DNA of 64,000 nt from Neisseriaceae bacterium (GTDB lineage Bacteria > Pseudomonadota > Gammaproteobacteria > Burkholderiales > Chromobacteriaceae), in assembly GCA_027489245.1 (NCBI GenBank), contig JAIYAC010000016.1, forward strand, positions 156,966-220,965, given 5' to 3'. This document shows positions 18,590-27,673 of the stretch, piece after piece. The notes under the pieces are model-generated. The model ran no database searches. It was not told where the DNA came from and worked only from the letters and a program-made list of their open reading frames with translations. A program made the position numbers and the translations under genes. Numbering within the stretch: the first letter of the stretch is position 1; each line of letters starts with the position of its first letter.

Positions 18590-18681
18590 GCTTTGCCTTT
18601 CACAAGATGCGATACGAGCAATCTAGCGTGCGAGGTAGCAAAAGCCTGGAAAATACAGCCGGTGCGCTGTTAAACAGGCAT

Positions 18682-18708
18682 AAAAAAACGGCACCTTGCG
18701 GTGCCGTT
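18682..18708 (-). terminator. Intrinsic terminator downstream of purD
   Basis: The stem AACGGCACC/GGTGCCGTT with a 4-base loop is followed on the minus strand by a run of T residues. It lies 21 bp after the purD stop. Confidence 0.92.
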
Positions 18709-18728
18709 GGCGCTGTCACTGGCTGCGC

Positions 18729-20006
18729 TTACTTGGCGCGATTCAGCGCCTTGCCACCGATATCGCGGCGCAGCTGCTTGCCGGCAAACGCGATCTGGTC
18801 GGCTACGGCGTAGGCTTTTTGCTGGGCCATCTTCACGTTGTCGCCCAGGCCTACCACGCACAGTACGCGGCCACCGTTGGTCACCAGCTGCTTGTCGGCA
18901 TTGAACGTGCTGCCGGCGTGGAAGGTCATGGTGTCCTCGGTGTGTGCCGGGATACCGCTGATCAGGTCGCCCTTGCGCGGCGCTTCCGGGTAGCCATCGG
19001 CGGCCAGTACTACGCCCAGTGCCACACGGCGGTCCCAGTCGGCTTCTACCGTGTCCAGCTTGCCGTTCACGCCGGCTTCCAGCAGCACGGTGAAGTCGGA
19101 CTTCAGGCGCGCCATGATGGGCTGGGTTTCCGGGTCGCCAAAGCGGCAGTTGAACTCGATGGTGAACGGGTTGCCGTCGGCATCGATCATCAGGCCGGCG
19201 TACAGAAAGCCGGTGTAGGTGTGGCCATCGGCTTTCATGCCACGCACGGTAGGCATGATGATTTCGCGCATCACGCGGGCGTGGATTTCCGGCGTTACCA
19301 CCGGTGCCGGGCTGTAGGCGCCCATGCCGCCGGTGTTGGGGCCCATATCGCCGTCCAGCAGGCGTTTGTGGTCCTGGCTGGTGGCCATGGCCAGTACGTT
19401 GTCGCCGTCTACCATTACGATAAAGCTGGCTTCTTCGCCCTGCAGGAAGTCCTCGATCACCACGCGGGCACCCGCGTCGCCCATCTTGTTGCCTACCAGC
19501 ATGTCGTCGATGGCGGCGTGCGCTTCGTCCAGCGTCATGGCCACCACCACGCCCTTGCCGGCGGCCAGGCCGTCGGCCTTGATCACGATCGGCGCACCCT
19601 TGCGGCCAACGTAGTCGTGGGCGGCGGCGGCGTCGCTGAAGGTTTCGTAGCCGGCAGTCGGGATGCCGTGGCGCTGCATGAAGGCTTTGGCAAAGTCCTT
19701 GGAGCTTTCCAGCTGCGCGGCGTACTGGGTGGGGCCGAAGATTTTCAGGCCGGCGGCACGGAAGGCATCTACCACGCCAGCGGCCAACGGGGCTTCGGGG
19801 CCGACTACGGTCAGCTCGATTTTTTCGTCACGGGCAAACGCCACCAGCTCGGGGATGGCGGTAATGGCCACATTGGTCAGATTCGGGTCCAGCTCGGTAC
19901 CCGCATTACCCGGTGCCACATACACTTTGGACACGCGGCGGGATTGGGCAATGCGCCAGGCCAGTGCGTGTTCGCGGCCACCAGAGCCGATTACCAGGAT
20001 TTTCAT
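18729..20006 (-). CDS. purD: Phosphoribosylamine-glycine ligase PurD
   Basis: Second step of de novo purine synthesis: joins glycine to phosphoribosylamine with ATP. The ATP-grasp protein is 425 residues, with the N-terminal VIGSGGREHALAWR, the LTVVGPEAPLAAGVVD segment, GKGVVVAMT and the metal-site segment IEFNCRFGDPETQ. GAGGAAAG lies close before the start. It is separated from purH by a pagP-like gene on the same strand. Confidence 0.97.
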   Translation of the reverse strand: MKILVIGSGGREHALAWRIAQSRRVSKVYVAPGNAGTELDPNLTNVAITAIPELVAFARDEKIELTVVGPEAPLAAGVVDAFRAAGLKIFGPTQYAAQLESSKDFAKAFMQRHGIPTAGYETFSDAAAAHDYVGRKGAPIVIKADGLAAGKGVVVAMTLDEAHAAIDDMLVGNKMGDAGARVVIEDFLQGEEASFIVMVDGDNVLAMATSQDHKRLLDGDMGPNTGGMGAYSPAPVVTPEIHARVMREIIMPTVRGMKADGHTYTGFLYAGLMIDADGNPFTIEFNCRFGDPETQPIMARLKSDFTVLLEAGVNGKLDTVEADWDRRVALGVVLAADGYPEAPRKGDLISGIPAHTEDTMTFHAGSTFNADKQLVTNGGRVLCVVGLGDNVKMAQQKAYAVADQIAFAGKQLRRDIGGKALNRAK

Positions 20007-20061
20007 CTGCTTTCCTCAAACATGGGGGTAGTCGTGCGGCTGCCGCTGGCAGCGCGCAGGG

Positions 20062-20613
20062 TTAATAGTGAATGCGGCCAAACAGGAAAAACACATTACC
20101 GTTACCTTTGGGCCCCGGCATGAACGACGCCATCAGCGCACTCTTGCGGTACTGCAAGGACGCCAGCGGCAGCACCACCGGTACCGGTACGCCTTTCAGG
20201 GTGTCAGTGCGGCTGGTGAGGAAGGCGGTAAAACCACCGCCCACTTTCCACTCGCCCGCCACGGGCACCATTTTCTGGTAGGCGTAACCGGCCGTTGGCT
20301 CAACGTCTTTGTGCGAGTCCAGAAACGCCATGGCGTACACGCCGTGCCAGTCGCCGTCTTCGTCGTACAGGCTTTTGCCCACACCGCCGCCCCAGGCGCG
20401 CTCGTTGAACGATTTGATCTTCTCGGCGCTATACATGCTGCGCAGATGGTAGGCGTAGCCGGTGGCGTACACATCGGTTTCGCCTTCGTTCAGCACCTGG
20501 GTACTGCGGCGACAGCCTTTGTCCGGCCAGCTGTCACTGCTACCGCATTCCAGCGCCTGTGCTGATGCTGCCACCAGCAGCAGGCTGCTCAATACAAAAC
20601 TGTTTTTTATCAA
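20062..20613 (-). CDS. pagP: Lipid A palmitoyltransferase PagP
   Basis: An outer-membrane beta-barrel enzyme that transfers palmitate from phospholipid to lipid A. The catalytic residues of E. coli PagP (mature H33, D76, S77) are matched by H56, D99 and S100 with identical spacing of 43. FNERAWGGGVGKS, DWHGVYAMAFLDS, VPVVLPLAS and the final NGNVFFLFGRIHY also align. A signal peptide ends at AQA (residue 20). No ATG is available, so I use TTG at 20613 (183 residues, near the E. coli 186). It sits unexpectedly between purH and purD. Confidence 0.88.
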   Translation of the reverse strand: MIKNSFVLSSLLLVAASAQALECGSSDSWPDKGCRRSTQVLNEGETDVYATGYAYHLRSMYSAEKIKSFNERAWGGGVGKSLYDEDGDWHGVYAMAFLDSHKDVEPTAGYAYQKMVPVAGEWKVGGGFTAFLTSRTDTLKGVPVPVVLPLASLQYRKSALMASFMPGPKGNGNVFFLFGRIHY

Positions 20614-20674
20614 AACTACTGCCTCTACACGGTTGGCCGCAAGGACAGCGCGGCTAACCTTGCGGCAGAAAAGC

Positions 20675-22252
20675 TTAATGGCGGAAATGGCGTACGCCGG
20701 TGAGCACCATGGCAATGCCGTGCTCGTCGGCCGCGGCAAACACCTCGTCGTCACGCATGGAGCCACCCGGCTGGATGATGGCCTTGATGCCTTGCTCGGC
20801 GATCACATCGATACCGTCGCGGAACGGGAAGAAGGCATCGCTGGACGCCACGGCACCGTGCAGTGCCAGGCCGGCATCTTGCGCCTTGCGGGCGGCGATG
20901 CGGGTGGAGTCCACGCGGCTCATCTGGCCGGCGCCGATACCGGCGGTCTGGCCGTTTTTGCAGAACACGATGGCGTTGGATTTCACGTACTTGGCCACGC
21001 GCCAGGCAAACAGCAGGTCGGCCATTTCCTGTTCGGTCGGGGCACGCTTGGTCACCACGCGCAGCTCGTCCAGGCCCACGTTGCGGATATCCGGGGTTTG
21101 CACCAGCACACCACCGCCCACGCGCTTCAGCTCGAAGCGGTTAGCGCCATCGTGCAGCGGTACTTCCAGCACGCGCACGTTTTTCTTGGCGGCGATGATG
21201 GCTTTGGCTTCGTCGGTAAACGACGGCGCCATCAGCACTTCCAGGAACTGGCCGGTGACGGCTTCCACGGTTTCGGCATCCACCGGGCGGTTGAAGGCAA
21301 TGATGCCGCCAAAGGCGCTGGTGGTATCCGTGGCGAAAGCCAGACGGTAAGCGGTCAGGGTGTCGGCAGCAATGGCCACGCCACACGGGTTGGCGTGTTT
21401 CACGATGACACAGGCCGGGGCGTCGAAGGTTTTCACGGCTTCCCAGGCGGCGTCGGCGTCGGCGATATTGTTGTACGACAGCTCTTTACCCTGCAGCTGG
21501 CGGTAGCCGGCGATGGTACCGGCAGCCGGGTCCAGGTCGCGGTAGAACGCGGCGGACTGGTGCGGGTTTTCGCCGTAGCGCATGTCTTGCACTTTCACGA
21601 ACTGCACGTTCAGGCGGTTCGGGAAGGCGGCGCGGTCCGGTACGCCGGCGTCTACGCCGTCGGCCAGGCTGGTCAGGTAGTTGGAGATGGCACCGTCGTA
21701 GGCGGCGGTGTGGGTAAAGGCTTTCTTGCACAGGCTCAGGCGGGTGAGCTTGGACAGCTGGCCGGCGTTGGCCTGCATTTCGGCCACCAGCGCGCTGTAG
21801 TCTGCCGCGTCGGTGACGATAGCCACGTGCTGCCAGTTCTTGGCGGCGGAGCGCACCATGGTAGGGCCGCCGATATCGATGTTCTCGATGGCGTCTTCCA
21901 GCGGGCAGTCGGCCTTGGCGATGGTGGCTTCAAACGGGTAGAGGTTCACGCACACCAGGTCGATGTTGCCGATGCCGTGTTCTTGCATGGTGGCCACGTG
22001 TTCCGGCAGGTCGCGACGACCCAGAATGCCGCCGTGTACTTTCGGGTGCAGGGTTTTCACACGGCCATCGAGCATTTCCGGGAAGCCGGTGTAGTCGGAT
22101 ACGTCAATTACCGGCACGCCGGCATCGCGCAGCAGTTTGGAAGTACCGCCTGTGGACAGGATTTCTACACCGAAACCCGCCAGGGCACGGGCAAATTCCA
22201 GTACACCGGTTTTGTCGGAAACGCTGATCAGCGCACGTTCGATCTTGGTCAT
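20675..22252 (-). CDS. purH: Bifunctional AICAR formyltransferase/IMP cyclohydrolase PurH
   Basis: Catalyses the last two steps of IMP synthesis. The N-terminal MGS-like cyclohydrolase domain begins [15 protein letters not shown] and includes STGGTSKLL and HPKVHGGIL. The C-terminal AICARFT domain includes [23 protein letters not shown] and the closing [11 protein letters not shown]. Length is 525 residues, as in most bacteria. Confidence 0.97.
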   Translation of the reverse strand: MTKIERALISVSDKTGVLEFARALAGFGVEILSTGGTSKLLRDAGVPVIDVSDYTGFPEMLDGRVKTLHPKVHGGILGRRDLPEHVATMQEHGIGNIDLVCVNLYPFEATIAKADCPLEDAIENIDIGGPTMVRSAAKNWQHVAIVTDAADYSALVAEMQANAGQLSKLTRLSLCKKAFTHTAAYDGAISNYLTSLADGVDAGVPDRAAFPNRLNVQFVKVQDMRYGENPHQSAAFYRDLDPAAGTIAGYRQLQGKELSYNNIADADAAWEAVKTFDAPACVIVKHANPCGVAIAADTLTAYRLAFATDTTSAFGGIIAFNRPVDAETVEAVTGQFLEVLMAPSFTDEAKAIIAAKKNVRVLEVPLHDGANRFELKRVGGGVLVQTPDIRNVGLDELRVVTKRAPTEQEMADLLFAWRVAKYVKSNAIVFCKNGQTAGIGAGQMSRVDSTRIAARKAQDAGLALHGAVASSDAFFPFRDGIDVIAEQGIKAIIQPGGSMRDDEVFAAADEHGIAMVLTGVRHFRH

Positions 22253-22470
22253 GGTTCTCTACCGCTAGTCTAAAAAACAGTGGCCAGGCTGTTGCCTTGC
22301 CGTGATAAATACTGGCCGTGCTGCTGCGCTGGCGTGTGCCTGCGCGGGCCGCGACGGCCTGGCTGGATGATCCCGTCCCCCGCCCCTGCCTTGCAGGGGA
22401 GTTAGCGGCAGTGCTGTGCACTGCCACGTGGTTTTATAGCGCCTGCCGCACGGGGCGGCTGGCTTCAGGC

Positions 22471-22503
22471 AAAACAAAAGCCACCCGCTTGCACGGGTGG
22501 CTT
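22471..22503 (-). terminator. Intrinsic terminator after fis
   Basis: The stem AGCCACCCG/CGGGTGGCT is followed on the minus strand by TTTTGTTTT. It lies a few bases past the fis stop and separates the dusB-fis operon from purH. Confidence 0.9.
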
Positions 22504-22508
22504 GGCTG

Positions 22509-22745
22509 TCAGATCAGGTCGTAGGCCTTCATCTTCTTGCGCAGGGTATTGCGGTTCAGCCCAAGCAGTTCGGCTGCGCGCGTCTGGTTACCCTGGGTAT
22601 GGTTCAGCACGACTTCCAGAAGCGGTTTTTCAACACACGCCAGCACCATATCGTAAATGGCTGCGGGCGCTTCGCCGTCCAGATCGCGGAAGTACTGCTC
22701 CATGGCCAGGCGCACGCTCAGGGAAATATCGTCGTTGTTTTGCAT
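22509..22745 (-). CDS. fis: Fis-family DNA-binding protein
   Basis: A 78-residue nucleoid-associated protein. The C-terminal helix-turn-helix (about residues 50-75) reads NQTRAAELLGLNRNTLRKKM, the Fis/NtrC-type motif. The ATG at 22745 is chosen because the upstream in-frame extension overlaps dusB. The order dusB-fis is the same as in E. coli. It is shorter at the N-terminus than E. coli Fis (98 residues), as is usual in betaproteobacteria. Confidence 0.93.
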   Translation of the reverse strand: MQNNDDISLSVRLAMEQYFRDLDGEAPAAIYDMVLACVEKPLLEVVLNHTQGNQTRAAELLGLNRNTLRKKMKAYDLI

Positions 22746-22767
22746 GATGTTATTGTTGTCTTGGTGG

Positions 22768-23799
22768 TTATGCCAGCGCGTCGGCTTCGGCGCTGGTGCT
22801 ACTGTCTGCGACGTATTGCAGCCGGTCCGAATGCCGGGCCAGGCTGTCAAAATACTGCGCTACGGCTTGCTGCTGCTCGGCCGTGGTTTCCAGCTGGTAC
22901 ATGGCCTGGCGGAATTCATTACTGCCGCGCAGCCCCTTGGTGTACCAGGCGATATGCTTGCGGGCGATACGGCTACCGCTGTATTCGCCATAAAAGTCGT
23001 ACAGCTCAGCCAGATGCGCCTGCATGATGGCGCTGATCTCGGCGATACGCGGCGGCGGCAATAGCTCACCGGTGTCCAGATAATGCTGGATTTCGCGAAA
23101 GATCCACGGCCGACCCTGCGCCGCGCGGCCAATCATGATGGCGTCGGCCGCGGTGTAGTCCAGTACGTATTTGGCCTTCTGCGGGCTGTCGATATCGCCA
23201 TTGGCGATCACCGGCATGCGCACCGCCTGCTTGACCGCGGCAATGGTGTCGTACTCGGCCGCGCCACGGTACATGTCTTCACGCGTGCGCCCGTGCAGGG
23301 CCAAGGCGGCAATGCCGGCATCTTCGGCCATGCGCGCTACCTGCAGCGCGGTTTTCACGTCCTGGCTCCAGCCGGTGCGGGTTTTCAGCGTCACCGGCAC
23401 ATCCACCGCCTTGACCACCGCTTCCAGGATGCGGCCAACGTTGTCCAGGTCGCGCAGCAGCGCGCTACCGGCGGCCACATTGCACACCTTTTTGGCAGGG
23501 CAGCCCATGTTGATGTCGATGATCTGCGCGCCGTGTTCCACGTTCAGGCGGGCGGCGTCGGCCAGCATCTGCGCATCGCCACCGGCAATCTGTACCACGA
23601 TGGGCTCGACTTCGCCTTCGTGGTTGGCACGGCGCAGCGTCTTGGGCGTAGTCCACAGTGCCTTGTTGGCGGTAATCATTTCCGATACCGCCATGCCCGC
23701 GCCCAGCTTTTTGCACAGCATGCGGAACGGCCGGTCTGTCACGCCCGCCATGGGGGCGACGATCAGACGGTTTTTCAGAACGTAAGGGCCGATTTGCAT
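22768..23799 (-). CDS. dusB: tRNA-dihydrouridine synthase DusB
   Basis: An FMN-dependent reductase of tRNA uridines, 343 residues. The TIM-barrel start APMAGVTDRPFR, the Dus signature INMGCPAKKVCN with the catalytic cysteine, and ALHGRTREDMY then ANGDIDSPQKA are all present. It is followed 22 bp later by fis on the same strand; the pair forms the usual dusB-fis operon. Confidence 0.96.
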   Translation of the reverse strand: MQIGPYVLKNRLIVAPMAGVTDRPFRMLCKKLGAGMAVSEMITANKALWTTPKTLRRANHEGEVEPIVVQIAGGDAQMLADAARLNVEHGAQIIDINMGCPAKKVCNVAAGSALLRDLDNVGRILEAVVKAVDVPVTLKTRTGWSQDVKTALQVARMAEDAGIAALALHGRTREDMYRGAAEYDTIAAVKQAVRMPVIANGDIDSPQKAKYVLDYTAADAIMIGRAAQGRPWIFREIQHYLDTGELLPPPRIAEISAIMQAHLAELYDFYGEYSGSRIARKHIAWYTKGLRGSNEFRQAMYQLETTAEQQQAVAQYFDSLARHSDRLQYVADSSTSAEADALA

Positions 23800-23971
23800 C
23801 GCAAAAAGAAGGACATGGGGTGAAAAGGGTCGCCATTGTACTGCCTTTTACGCGGCGGGTAAAAAGCTTTTTGCCTATTTTTTGAGCAATGACAATAGCA
23901 GAAAGAAATGCCTGTCTGCGGCGCAAAGGGCGGGGCCGCACCACAGGGTGGCGGGCAAATGAAATGGGGGG

Positions 23972-24342
23972 TGGGAAGTTGGCCGATAAGCCGGGTTTTG
24001 TCGTTGGACAGTCATTCCTCTAGTCTTGCCGTTACCGACAAGCTCAAGCAACCTACCCGGGTACAGCGCGGGCCACGCCAATGTACCCCTATTTGGTCTT
24101 GCTCCGGATGGGGTTTAGCCTGCCGTGCGCATCGCTGCGTCCGCGGTGCGCTCTTACCGCACCTTTTCACCCTTGCCTGTGCTGCAGCCACCCTTGCGGG
24201 TCACTACGGCCATCGGCGGTTCAGCTCTCTGTTCCACTTTCCGTCGCCTCGCGGCGCCTGGCCGTTAGCCAGCATCCTGCCCTGCGGAGCCCGGACTTTC
24301 CTCCCCGTGCAAGCACGCGGCGACTGTCTGTCCAACTTCCCG
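23972..24342 (-). ncRNA. rnpB: RNase P RNA (class A)
   Basis: The catalytic RNA that trims tRNA 5' ends. Universally conserved blocks are visible on the minus strand: GAGGAAAGTCCGGGC at 24303-24289 near the 5' end, AGAGGAATGACTGTCC at 24021-24006, and the 3' AACCCGGCTTATC around 23997-23985. The ends GGGAAGTTGG (from about 24342) and CCAACTTCCC (to about 23973) pair as helix P1, which sets the borders. A -10-like TACAAT lies at 24354-24349. Length of about 370 nt fits class A. Confidence 0.95.
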
Positions 24343-24456
24343 GCGCGGATTGTACCGCAAACGCTGGCATAACGCCGCACGCACTGACAAATATCAATGT
24401 CTGGCCCGCCAGCATTTTTATAATGCAGCCTCCCCCGATTCGTACCAGGTGTCGCC

Positions 24457-27400
24457 GTGTCCCGTTTGCCCGACCAGACCCGCCTCGCCCGCCTGCAACT
24501 GGCGGGCATGCTGAGCCTGGTAATTACCGTCGTGGTCTTGCTGGCCAGCTACTTTTTTTACCAGCAATGGCAGGACTACCAAAGCAACCGCCAAGCCGTG
24601 CAACAGCAAACGCTGCAGCACGGCCAGACCTTTTTGCGCACCTGGGGTGACGACGCCATCATCACGCTGGATACGCTACACCACCAGACACAGACCCTGC
24701 TGCGCCAGCGTATCCAGGAACAAGTCGATCAGGCCCATGCCCTGGCCACCGCGCTGTACCAAACCCACGCCCATTCCGGCCAGCCCGAGCACCGCGCGCG
24801 GCGCGAAATCGTCGAAGCGCTGCGGCCGCTGCGCTACTTCCATGGCCGTGGCTACTTTTTTATCGACACCCTGCAAGGCGACTGCATCCTGCTGCCCACC
24901 AGCCCGGCGCTGGAAGGCACCTCGCTGCTGAATAACCGCGACGACGCCGGCACCTACATCATGCGCAGCCTGATCGCCGCCACGCACAATGCCCAGGGCG
25001 CCGGCTTTGCCAGCTACCGCTGGTACCGCCCCGGCGAAAAGCGCATGGCCGAAAAAGTGGCCTACGCACGGCGCTTCGCGCCGCTGGGCTGGGTGATCGG
25101 CGGCGGCGAGTACGTAGACAATGTCGCCATGGACCTGCAAAAGCAGGGCCTGGCGCTGCTGGCGCAAATGCGTACTGGCCAGCGCGGCGGCTTTATTGTA
25201 CTGAACCGGCAAGGCCAGCAGCTGCAAGGCTTTCTGCCGGGCAACACCGCACTGGGAGCCAGCCTGCAGCAACGCCTGCAACATGCGCCGGTGGGTAGCT
25301 TTGTCGACTTTCACCTGCGAGGCGTGCAGTACACCGCCTACGTTGGCCGCATGGCAGCCTGGGGCTGGCGCGTGATCGCCGTGACCCCCACCAGCATGCT
25401 GCAGGGGGACGATGACAAGCTGCAGCAGCGCCTGGGCGAGCAGACCCGGGCCCGCGTGCTGGCCACGCTGGGTATCTTCCTGGCCGCCCTGCTGCTGGCG
25501 GTACTGTTCTCGCTGTATTTTTCGCGCTGGATGCGCCAGCTGGCCGATGGCTACCGCCAGCAGATAGAAAGCCGGCAAAACGCGCTGGAACAAAACGCCC
25601 GCGAAATCGAGCTGACCCGCTACATGAGCGACAGCGCCGCCGACATCATCGTGCTGCGCGACGCCCACGGGCAGGTGGCCTACCGCAACCAGCGCGCGCG
25701 CGAGTGCTTTGACGGCTGCCACCAGGACACCCTGCTGCAGCTGTTTGCCAGCGCCCTGCCAGATGGCGACAGCGCCGAGCTGCAGCTGATGTGCTGCCAC
25801 GGGCCGGTGACGCTGGAAGTCAAACTCAGCACCGTGGACTACCAGGGCGAGCGCTACCGCTGCGCCACGGCGCGCGATATTGGCGCCCGTATCGAACAGG
25901 AACGCGAGCTGCGCCTGGCGTCCAAGGTGTTTGAAGCCAGCACCGAAGCCATCGTCATCACCGACCCCGCCAGCCGCATCGTGGCCGTGAACCAGGCCTT
26001 TACCGCCATCACCGGCTATAGCGAGGCCGAAGCGCTGGGCCAGACCCCTGCCCTGCTCAGCTCGGGCAAGCACGACGCCGACTTCTTCCACGACCTGTGG
26101 AACCACCTGGCGGCCCGTGGCCAGTGGGCGGGCGAGATCTGGAACCGGCGCAAAACGGGCGAAATCTACCCCGAGTGGCTCAGCATCAACGCCCTGCGCG
26201 ATAGCCATGGCACGCTCACCAACTATATCGCGCTGTTTTCCGACATCAGCGAGCGCAAAGAGGCCGAAGCACGGGTGCAGCACCTGGCCGAATACGACTA
26301 CCTGACCGATCTGCCCAACCGCCTGCTGCTGATGGACCGCCTGCAGCAATCGCTGCGCGTGGCAGAGCGCAGCCGCCACAAGGTAGCCGTGCTGTTCATG
26401 GACCTGGACCGATTCAAGAACATCAACGACACCCTGGGGCACGCCACCGGCGACACCCTGCTGCAGGAAGTGGCCCGGCGCACCCGCGCCGTCGTGCGCG
26501 ACATGGACACCGTTGGCCGCACCGGCGGTGACGAGTTCGTGATGATCCTGCCCGAGCTGGCCGACAACGCCCAGGCCGCGCTGATCGCCGAACGCGTGCT
26601 GGACACCCTGCGCCAGCCCTTTGTGCTGGATGGCCACCAGCTGGTGATTACCGCCAGCATCGGCATGTCCATCAGCCCGGATGACGGCAAGGACGCCCAG
26701 CTGCTGCTGAAAAATGCCGACATGGCCATGTACGAAGCCAAAGCGCAGGGCCGCAACAACTACCGCTTCTTTACCGAACGCATGACCGCCGAGGTACGCC
26801 AGCGCCTGCTGCTGGAAAACCGCCTGCGCAGCGCCCTGGCGCGCCAGGAGCTGCACCTGATGCTGCAGCCCAAATACTGGGTAGAAGACCGCCGCCTGTC
26901 CGGCTTCGAGGCGCTGCTGCGCTGGACCGACGCCGACGGTGTGGCCACCTCGCCGGCCGAGTTCATTCCGGTAGCCGAAGAGTCCGGCCTGATCGTGGAA
27001 ATAGGCAGCTGGGTGCTGCATCAGGCTTGCCAGCTGGCCGCTGCCTGGCCACAGCAAGGGACGCCGCTGACCATGGCGGTCAACGTCTCGCCGCGGCAGC
27101 TACTGCAGCCGGGCTTTGCCGAGCTGGTGGCCGCCACCCTGCGCGATACCGGGCTGGCACCGGCGCAGCTGGAAATCGAAGTGACCGAAAGCGCGCTACT
27201 GGAGCGCACCGGCACGGTAAAAGCGGCGCTGGACGGCCTGAAAGCGCTGGGCGTACGCCTGGCGGTAGATGACTTCGGCACCGGCTACTCCAGCCTGGCC
27301 TATCTGAAAGACTTTGCGCCGGACACGGTAAAAATCGACCGCTGTTTTGTCACCGACCTGCAAAACCGCCACGACAACGCCGCCATCGTGCTGGCCATCA

Positions 27401-27573
27401 TCACCCTGGCCAAGAGCCTGAAGATGGAAGCGCTGGCGGAAGGGGTGGAAACCGAAGAAGAGTTGGCCGCACTGGCGCGGCTAGGCTGCGAGGCGGTGCA
27501 AGGCTACCTCACCGGCCGGCCGCTGGCGCTGGACGCGGCGGCCGCGCTGGTGGCGGCCAACCTTGCGCCGTAA
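24457..27573 (+). CDS. Membrane-bound Cache-PAS-GGDEF-EAL cyclic-di-GMP signalling protein
   Basis: A 1038-residue protein. A first membrane span (about 14-36), a periplasmic Cache-type sensor region (about 40-330, with YFFIDTLQGDCILLP and GWVIGGGEYVDNV) and a second span (about 330-352) are followed by one or two PAS domains (about 385-605). A GGDEF domain with intact RTGGDEF (near 690) and an EAL domain with intact FEALLRW (near 818), DDFGTGYSSL and EGVETEEE follow. Both catalytic motifs look intact, so it could make or degrade cyclic-di-GMP. The start is GTG. It is monocistronic, divergent from rnpB. Confidence 0.92.
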   Translation: MSRLPDQTRLARLQLAGMLSLVITVVVLLASYFFYQQWQDYQSNRQAVQQQTLQHGQTFLRTWGDDAIITLDTLHHQTQTLLRQRIQEQVDQAHALATALYQTHAHSGQPEHRARREIVEALRPLRYFHGRGYFFIDTLQGDCILLPTSPALEGTSLLNNRDDAGTYIMRSLIAATHNAQGAGFASYRWYRPGEKRMAEKVAYARRFAPLGWVIGGGEYVDNVAMDLQKQGLALLAQMRTGQRGGFIVLNRQGQQLQGFLPGNTALGASLQQRLQHAPVGSFVDFHLRGVQYTAYVGRMAAWGWRVIAVTPTSMLQGDDDKLQQRLGEQTRARVLATLGIFLAALLLAVLFSLYFSRWMRQLADGYRQQIESRQNALEQNAREIELTRYMSDSAADIIVLRDAHGQVAYRNQRARECFDGCHQDTLLQLFASALPDGDSAELQLMCCHGPVTLEVKLSTVDYQGERYRCATARDIGARIEQERELRLASKVFEASTEAIVITDPASRIVAVNQAFTAITGYSEAEALGQTPALLSSGKHDADFFHDLWNHLAARGQWAGEIWNRRKTGEIYPEWLSINALRDSHGTLTNYIALFSDISERKEAEARVQHLAEYDYLTDLPNRLLLMDRLQQSLRVAERSRHKVAVLFMDLDRFKNINDTLGHATGDTLLQEVARRTRAVVRDMDTVGRTGGDEFVMILPELADNAQAALIAERVLDTLRQPFVLDGHQLVITASIGMSISPDDGKDAQLLLKNADMAMYEAKAQGRNNYRFFTERMTAEVRQRLLLENRLRSALARQELHLMLQPKYWVEDRRLSGFEALLRWTDADGVATSPAEFIPVAEESGLIVEIGSWVLHQACQLAAAWPQQGTPLTMAVNVSPRQLLQPGFAELVAATLRDTGLAPAQLEIEVTESALLERTGTVKAALDGLKALGVRLAVDDFGTGYSSLAYLKDFAPDTVKIDRCFVTDLQNRHDNAAIVLAIITLAKSLKMEALAEGVETEEELAALARLGCEAVQGYLTGRPLALDAAAALVAANLAP

Positions 27574-27673
27574 TGCAGCCTGACAGCGCTACCGGCCTGG
27601 CACAGCCCGGTAGCGCTAGTGGCCGCTAGGGCCAGTTAACGCTATTTTTGATGCGGCGGCGCTTGGCAGCACC

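Noticed and set aside
24081..24650. Open frames across 23908-24650 on the plus strand
   Set aside because: They lie opposite the conserved blocks of RNase P RNA and in the 5' end of the GGDEF-EAL gene.
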